Source: Elmis aenea
Lineage: Eukaryota > Arthropoda > Insecta > Coleoptera > Elmidae
Assembly: GCA_947652605.1 (NCBI GenBank)
Contig: OX393577.1
Span: 28,275,466 to 28,339,465 of the forward strand
Direction of reading: 5' to 3'
DNA: 64,000 nt
The notes below the pieces were generated by a model that was given only the letters and a program-made list of their open reading frames with translations, was not told the DNA's origin and made no database searches. Shown one piece after another: positions 58,288 to 64,000 of the stretch (positions within the stretch are counted from its first letter, which is position 1; every line of letters begins with the position of its first letter). The position numbers were made by a program, and so were the translations under genes.

Positions 58288-59986
58288 CATGGGCGTCCTC
58301 AGGGGGGGGGTCAAATAGGGCACTTGCCCCCCTTTGGAATCGAGTAAAAATAGTACTTGAAAAAACTAATCATAAAAATTAAAAAATTAAATTACAATTT
58401 ATATACAGGGTGATTGAAATTCGAGTTTAAGCATGGTGATCTCGCTTATTATAATAGATAGAGTACAGGTTTACATTTGACAAACCTGCTAAATTCGATG
58501 CTCATTGATAATCCAAAGAGAAATTGGAATTATGTCAAACGGTATTCGAGAAAATAGGGAAAAACTGAAAAATACGATTTTTGAAAATCGTCTATAACTC
58601 CTTTGGAGTTTGAAATATTTTAAATGTGTAAAAACATTGCCGAAGCAACTTTTTAAGCCAAATCAGATGGTGGTCACAAATTTTTCCTTGATCGAATCGT
58701 TTTTGTTTATGACAACCAACTTTATTTTTTCTTATGGTCGCAATTTTTGCTATTTGCTTAATCAAATAGCATTTATTTTTCTGAATCCATTGATGTATCA
58801 CACATGGTATTTTGCTTCTTCTTTCATTGTCAAATTTGAAAAAATACGTTTTTCACAATAACAACTATAAATCAGGTTGGCCGGTCATTGTAGTTTATGT
58901 TGTTTCCATGACAACCAATCAACAAACTCAAAGTTTTTAAGGCATGTTACTTGTCACATTAAATTCTTAAAAATGAACTTTAATAACGAAGAAAAACGCG
59001 ATATGCTGCGAATTTTTCATTCATTGAATAGGAACTCTACACTGTCAAGTCAACGATATGCAGAAACATATCCAGATAGAAGATAACCATCATACACATA
59101 TTTTTGTACGTTGGACAGAAACTTAAGTAAATATGGGGGTTTTGCCAAACTTGGAGAAAAATATGGCAGAAACGTTTCAGGTGACAATAAAAAAACACAT
59201 TTTTATTACAAACATATCCGGAAAAAGCACTATTTTTCTACGTTAAACAGGATCTTAAGTAAATTTGTATAAAGCATGTGATAAAGTATAACAAAACTTA
59301 AAAGAGCGGTACAAAAAATTCGCAGCATCTCGCGTTTTTCTTCGTTATTAAAGTTCATTTTTAAGAATTTATTATAGTGACAAGTAACAGGCTTTCAACA
59401 CTTTTAGTTTGTTGATTGGTTGTCATGGAAACAACATAAACTACAATGACCAGCCAACCTGATTTATAGTTGTTATTGTCAAAAACGTATTTTTATAAAT
59501 TTGACAATGAAAGAAGAAGTAAAATACCATGTGATACATCAATGGATTCAGAAAAATAAATGCTATTTGATTATCTAAATAGCAAAATTGCGCCCATAAG
59601 AAAAAACAAAGTTGGTTGTCATAAAACAAAAACGAATCGATCTAGGAAAAATTTGTGACCACCATCCGATTCGCCTAAAAAGTTGCTTGGGCAATGTTTT
59701 TACACATTTAAAATATTTCAAACTCCAAAGGAGTTATAGACGATTTTCAAAAATCGTATTTTTCAGTTTTTCCTAATTTTCTCGAATACCGTTTGAGATA
59801 TTTCCAATTTCTCTTTGTATTATCAATGAGCATCGAATTTAGCAACTATGCCAAATTTAAACCTATACTCTATCTATTATATGTAATAAGCGAGATCCCC
59901 ATGCTTAAACTCAAATTTCAGTCACCCTGTATATTATTGTTTGTCTCTATGCTTTGCCACCCCCTGGAAAATTTTCTGCGCCCATG
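58288..59986. mobile_element. hAT MITE (CATGGGCG) split by a foldback element
   Basis: Ends CATGGGCG and CGCCCATG. ATTTTCAT flanks both sides (58280-58287, 59987-59994), a perfect 8-bp duplication. G-runs and C-runs (GGGGGGGGG at 58306, CCACCCCC at 59958) lie inside the ends. Only 113 bp (left) and 52 bp (right) belong to the MITE; the rest is the nested foldback. Confidence 0.82.
58401..59934. mobile_element. Foldback element, TATACAGGGTGA-ended, 1.5 kb
   Basis: Ends ATATACAGGGTGATTGAAAT and GTCACCCTGTATAT. Arms pair over about 600 bp, including TAAGCATGGTGATCTCGCTT, CGATTTTTGAAAATCGTC and TTGGTTGTCATGGAAACAAC blocks. Frames on both strands (for example 58610-58861 and 58801-58592) are mirror images of the two arms and not genes. 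The centre is about 59090-59290. Confidence 0.85.
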
Positions 59987-59994
59987 ATTTTCAT

Positions 59995-60322
59995 CCTTGT
60001 TGCAATGGATTTCAGGCATTATTTGATTACTGCAACTTTTGAGGTAAACAGAACGCTGCATATGAATAAAAAGAATAAACCGTGATATAAAAAATTATTT
60101 TGGGAGATATTGTGCAAATCCGATGCTTCTAAATAACTTAAATGATGAAATAAAATTTGCAAGGAGCCCAGCTGTAAAAGTTGGCCGTTGTTTTTAATAA
60201 AATGTTAATTTTGTTGTGCAGTTACCTAGTTAAAATTCATTTTGAAAGCACATCTCTTGCAGATAATTGTAAGTCATATTGACCCTGAGTGTAAATTTAA
60301 AACATCTTCTTAGTTAAGCACC
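59995..60322. other. No gene seen
   Basis: AT-rich leader to the short frame that follows. Confidence 0.4.
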
Positions 60323-60493
60323 ATGAGTGTGACTATTGACGGCGTAGATAAATTGATAATTAATCATGGACCTCGTTTGCCCATTTTATACACGTACGAT
60401 CAATCAAAGATTCGATGTTCTAATCAAGCAAACTATGCTTCGTGGGAATGTCTGAAGTGTTGTATCATATTAGAGATATTAATGAGGTATTGA
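60323..60493 (+). CDS. Short MADF-like open frame, partial or broken
   Basis: ATG in good context (AGCACCATGAG) opens a 56-codon frame: MSVTIDGVDKLI then GPRLPILY and NQANYASWECL. The spacing of hydrophobic and aromatic residues (I..L/I......P.LY........R......AWE) resembles the first half of a MADF domain, a Myb/SANT-like DNA-binding fold that is very abundant in insects. The second half of the domain (RW..LR..Y) is missing: the frame ends in a TGA at 60491-60493, and no convincing donor site precedes it. It could be a first exon, a dead gene copy, or chance. A second frame (60442-60681) overlaps out of phase and shows nothing recognisable. This is the only candidate host-like coding sequence in the window. 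Confidence 0.3.
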   Translation: MSVTIDGVDKLIINHGPRLPILYTYDQSKIRCSNQANYASWECLKCCIILEILMRY

Positions 60494-62720
60494 ATAGCCA
60501 TTGCTTCGTTCAATTGACGGCTAGACTCAGATTGATACGTAATACTATAAAGCTACTGTTCTCAGTAGCTTGGCAAGTTAAAAAAAAAAACAAAAATATA
60601 TATCTTCATCAAAATATGACTTATAACGAGAAATTTAATTTTTTCTTTACTTTAGTTAATAATTACATTATTGTTTTCTGATATTTAGATTTTTGCTAAT
60701 TTTATTTTTGTATATATTAGTGTGCATTTGTCGCCTTGAGAAATCTGTTTACCACTTGGAAATGATTGTACGTGAACCTATTTTGTTTTTTGTTGGCTTT
60801 TAATTTTATTAGTTGGTCTGAAGTAACTAACGCATTATATCATTACGAAGGTGCATCTGTCTAATATATGTAAGTACATCCCTGAGAATTTAACCTCTAA
60901 CTTACTGCATCATCCAAACGACTGCAATAAAAGCATCACTTGAGAGATTTATATTACTTGTTACTTGTTATTTGTTGTTTATTACATGTGTCTCTTCTAA
61001 ATTTAATATTAATTTACCGCTCTAACAAAAGCCAACTGTTTTGTAAACTTACCTTAGCTAGTTTAAAAAAATGGAAAGTGTTTTAAAAATCTGTTGGGTG
61101 ACCATCGATTTAACAATGGGTAGAGCTTTATTTATTTATTCCATATCAATAATCAAACAATTTTTGTTGCAAGTTGAATAAAAAAGCTTTGATCGTATGG
61201 GAGTGCAATTCTGTAAATAAACCAGCCTTATTGTTTGGAGCGAAAAGATGTTAAAGATTTTAATGAAATTTCAAACATATTTCGTAGTCATAATGACAGA
61301 CGCTGTATGAATAAGTGCAAAAATGAAATAATTCAGTCCGAGCCGCCGTGCCGGGTCACCTGTCCGCACAACACATGTAAACAAAGTATAATTATCTTAA
61401 TGCTGAGCGTACCAAAGATAAGTAACATCTAAGCAAGTCGCTTGCCGCGACCCCCCTGTTCGGGGTTACGAGGGGGAATTCACTTTTAGGGTGAAAACAA
61501 ATAAACGGCTTATCAGATTCGGCTGAAACTTTGGAAAAACCTTATCCCGGCATAAGCGCTCCATCCGCGAAAATTTAGGGATCGTACCATGCGCCCCCGC
61601 GGCGCTACGAAGAACCAATATTCCCATAAGAGAAAATTTTTTCGGCGGTTTATAGCTCATAACTTTTCAGTCTCGAAACGTTTGGCAACCGGATATCGAC
61701 AGGAAGCTGGTTCGTTCTTTCATACGTATTTTAAAGCAAACCGGAAGTCCCTGCTTCTAGTTTTTCGATTTTTAATTTGCTTTCGGGCAAACCGCCGCTA
61801 CACTTTTATTATATAGGGGACAAGCTGTGTCACAGTCAGCGTCCGTCAAACTTTCGGAATTCGTGGTTAATCAAGTTGTTTTTTCGACAACTGCCAGCAA
61901 CCAATTTTAGGTACCACCTAACTAGAATAATAAGAAATCATTGCAGTTTTAAATTATAAATAAAAAAATATATTAAAAATTTTTAGTGCCTTTTAATGCA
62001 ACAGAAGTAATAATTATTATTTGATATACGTAGGTAAAAATACAAATATGTACAACCTTTTATCAAGCCGAAATTTGCACATTAATTAATTACTCACCTT
62101 TTATTTTTAATTTCAATAAACATTGTTTTTAATCTATTCTATTAGTATAAGGAGCTACAATAAATTTTTAAAAGTACAAACTTATTCGTACTTCAGATGT
62201 TATAGCAAAAAATATAGAAATGTCGAATTTCTTTTTTCTTTCCCAACTTTTTCGTCTTAATCATTAGATCAATTTTATTTGTACTTTTTTATATACTTTT
62301 TAATGAAGAATGTAACTCTTATTTTAGATATTTTTTATCACTTACCATTTTCGAGATATTACCTCTAATTTCATTTTTTTATGGGCCGCGAAGTATGGAA
62401 CAGTTAAAAGTGCCTTTTTTTCTCTTATTATTGAGATATTACTTGCTATATTAATTTTTTTAAATAAGTCGCAAAATCAGGAAAATTCGTATTTTATCAA
62501 TCACTTATCAAGCTATCTATGAAAAAAGAAATAAAAACCAACTTACTAAATATCAAGTGACAGTATCAATTGTCTTTATTAAAATTTTATAGTGCTGTTG
62601 TATAAATCGATAGTCCTGGTAGTAATTGTTATAATTATGGCTGCATAAAAAAATAACGAAAAATTTAACATGTAGAGATGTAACATTATTTGCCATAAAA
62701 ACTGTGTAGAAGCTAAGCGA
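60494..62720. other. No gene; one GC-rich patch
   Basis: 61440-61830 is GC-richer (CCGCGACCCCCCTGTTCGGGG hairpin-like, GCGCCCCCGCGGCGC) with several short frames on both strands, none recognisable. The ACTTTTCAGTCTCGAAACG wording resembles foldback-arm sequence, so it may be part of an unknown repeat. The rest is AT-rich. Confidence 0.4.
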
Positions 62721-62725
62721 ATATA

Positions 62726-63607
62726 TGTACAGGGTGGTCTATTTTCGATGCCCATACAGGGTATCTCGGTTATTATCAGAGATAGAAAAAAACTAAATGC
62801 ATAAACTCGATTTATTTTTTCGAGAGAAATTTATTGCCGTAAACAGATTTTTGATATCTTTTTTAATTTTCGAAATATAGCCAAAAACCGATTTTTGGCA
62901 CTTTTCAAAAATGTTAAATATCTCGTTTAAACGAGAAGATAGAAAAAAACTTTAAAGACATTTTTCGCATGATTTTTTGTGCTTAATAAGATAGCGATGT
63001 TCAATTGTTTTTTACTTATATCAATGCCGATATATTGCACCTAACTTTCTTATTTTAAATGGCAACCATAGGCAAATTATATATTTTTGAAAAACGCAAA
63101 AAATAAGCTTTCGATTCATGTCAAAGCCAACTATGGTTGTCATTTAAAATAAGAAAGTTAGGTGTAATATATCAATATTTGTATGAGTAAAAAAAAATTG
63201 AACATCGCCATCTTATTAAGGACAAAAAACCATGCAAAAAATTTTTTAAAGTTTTTCTCTATCTTTTCGTTTAAGCGAGATATTTAACATTTTTGATGTC
63301 TTTTTTGATACTCGAAATTAAGCCAACACCATTTTTGGCTCTTTTCAAAAGCACAAAAAATCATGCGAAAAATGTCTTTAAAGTTTTTTTCTATCTTCTC
63401 GTTTAAACGACATATTTAACATTTTTGAAAAGTGCCAAAAATCGGTTTTTGGCTATATTTCGAAAATTAAAAAAGATATTAAAAATCTGTTTGCGGCAAT
63501 AAATTTCTCTCGAAAAAATAAATCGAGTTTATGTATTTACTTTTTTTCTATCTCTGATAATAACCGAGATACCCTGTATGGGCATCGAAAATAGACCACA
63601 CTGTACT
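62726..63607. mobile_element. Foldback element, GTACAGGGTGGTC-ended, about 0.9 kb
   Basis: GTACAGGGTGGTCTATTTTC at the left pairs with GAAAATAGACCACACTGTAC at the right. A second CATACAGGGTATCTCGGTTA motif lies just inside each arm. The ACTTTTCAAAAATGTTAAAT and CGTTTAAACGAGAAGATAGA blocks occur in the left arm and, inverted, twice on the right (about 63255-63300 and 63395-63440), so one arm carries an internal duplication. A smaller palindrome around TTAAAATAAGAAAGTTAGGT (63035-63165) forms the centre. Confidence 0.82.
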
Positions 63608-64000
63608 TACAAGGGAGGGTCACGATACGTTGTCGCTGGAATTTGATTAAGGCTGTGTTTATTGCATCAAGAACATCAAAACTAAATGTATTGCAGAGTT
63701 ATACGTGCCACTGGCCATTTCCTTCGGAAAAATAGGGGAAAAACTAAAGAGTTGAATAATAAAAGTAATTTTTGCGATTGCGTTGGCTATGAAACCGTCA
63801 GAGATAAAATCGAATTTTTTCTATTTACCAATGCGCGCATCCTTTGCAAGTAAAACGGTTCCGGAGAAAAACGTCAACAACGAAACACCTGCATAAGCGC
63901 TATGATTTGAGAAGTTGTGGTATATCTGTATAACAGTTATAAACTATATCTATGCGACTTGCATAGGCGTTTAACATAGGGGAAACCGTTTTAACAAAGG
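63608..64000. other. No gene seen
   Basis: AT-rich to the end of the window; no feature recognised. Confidence 0.5.

Noticed and set aside
58610..58861. 83-codon plus-strand frame with hydrophobic stretches, mirrored at 59629-59441
   Set aside because: Arms of the 58401-59934 foldback; hydrophobicity follows from T-rich sequence.

Overview
This is an AT-rich, eukaryotic, insect-like stretch of DNA. A beetle is my best guess, because inverted repeats ending in TACAGGGTG together with piggyBac, mariner, hAT and RTE-like remnants are typical of beetle genomes; this is an inference, not something the sequence proves. I find no host gene with convincing multi-exon structure, no tRNA or rRNA, and no CRISPR or bacterial signal. 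The window reads as a gene-poor intergenic region or a very large intron packed with transposable elements of different ages.

Layout. 1-5.6 kb: a CCCGGG-rich possible hAT element, then a decayed LINE (reverse transcriptase, minus strand) lying between two 260-bp direct repeats. 5.6-8 kb: a 1.2-kb foldback element, another LINE tail and a short GC-rich TTAA-flanked MITE. 8-11.4 kb: mostly featureless. 11.4-15.4 kb: the best preserved element, a 4.0-kb Ty3/Gypsy-type LTR retrotransposon with apparently identical 380-bp LTRs and a perfect 4-bp target duplication. 15.4-25.6 kb: a dense nest of foldback elements, with a Harbinger-like MITE and a hAT MITE among them. 27-28.7 kb: half a foldback and a LINE remnant split by a hAT MITE. 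30-36.4 kb: a 17-bp tandem repeat, a GC-rich island, a piggyBac transposase fossil split by a hAT MITE, and a Tc1-like MITE. 37-44 kb: two dead mariner transposases, a hAT MITE, and a TTAA-flanked piggyBac deletion derivative that keeps only the C-terminal cysteine-rich domain. 45.7-47.3 kb: an I-group LINE tail with an RNase H domain and a GCTCCG-rich repeat. 49.6-59.9 kb: more nested foldback and hAT elements, a DDE transposase tail and a third piggyBac remnant. 60.3 kb: a short MADF-like open frame, the only trace of possible host coding sequence. 62.7-63.6 kb: one more foldback.

The most unusual object is the LTR retrotransposon. Its single 975-codon frame is open from end to end, yet the domain order is shuffled: Gag, protease, a 12-residue Gag-like patch where the reverse transcriptase should be, RNase H, the start of integrase, then the N-terminal part of the reverse transcriptase in place of the integrase catalytic core, and finally the integrase C-terminus. 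It cannot encode a working reverse transcriptase or integrase, but its matching LTRs and target duplication say it moved recently, presumably using enzymes from a relative.

The remaining elements do not cooperate as a pathway. Their nesting does give a relative order of insertion: LINEs and transposases are oldest, hAT MITEs landed in them, and TACAGGGTG foldbacks landed in some hAT MITEs and in one another.
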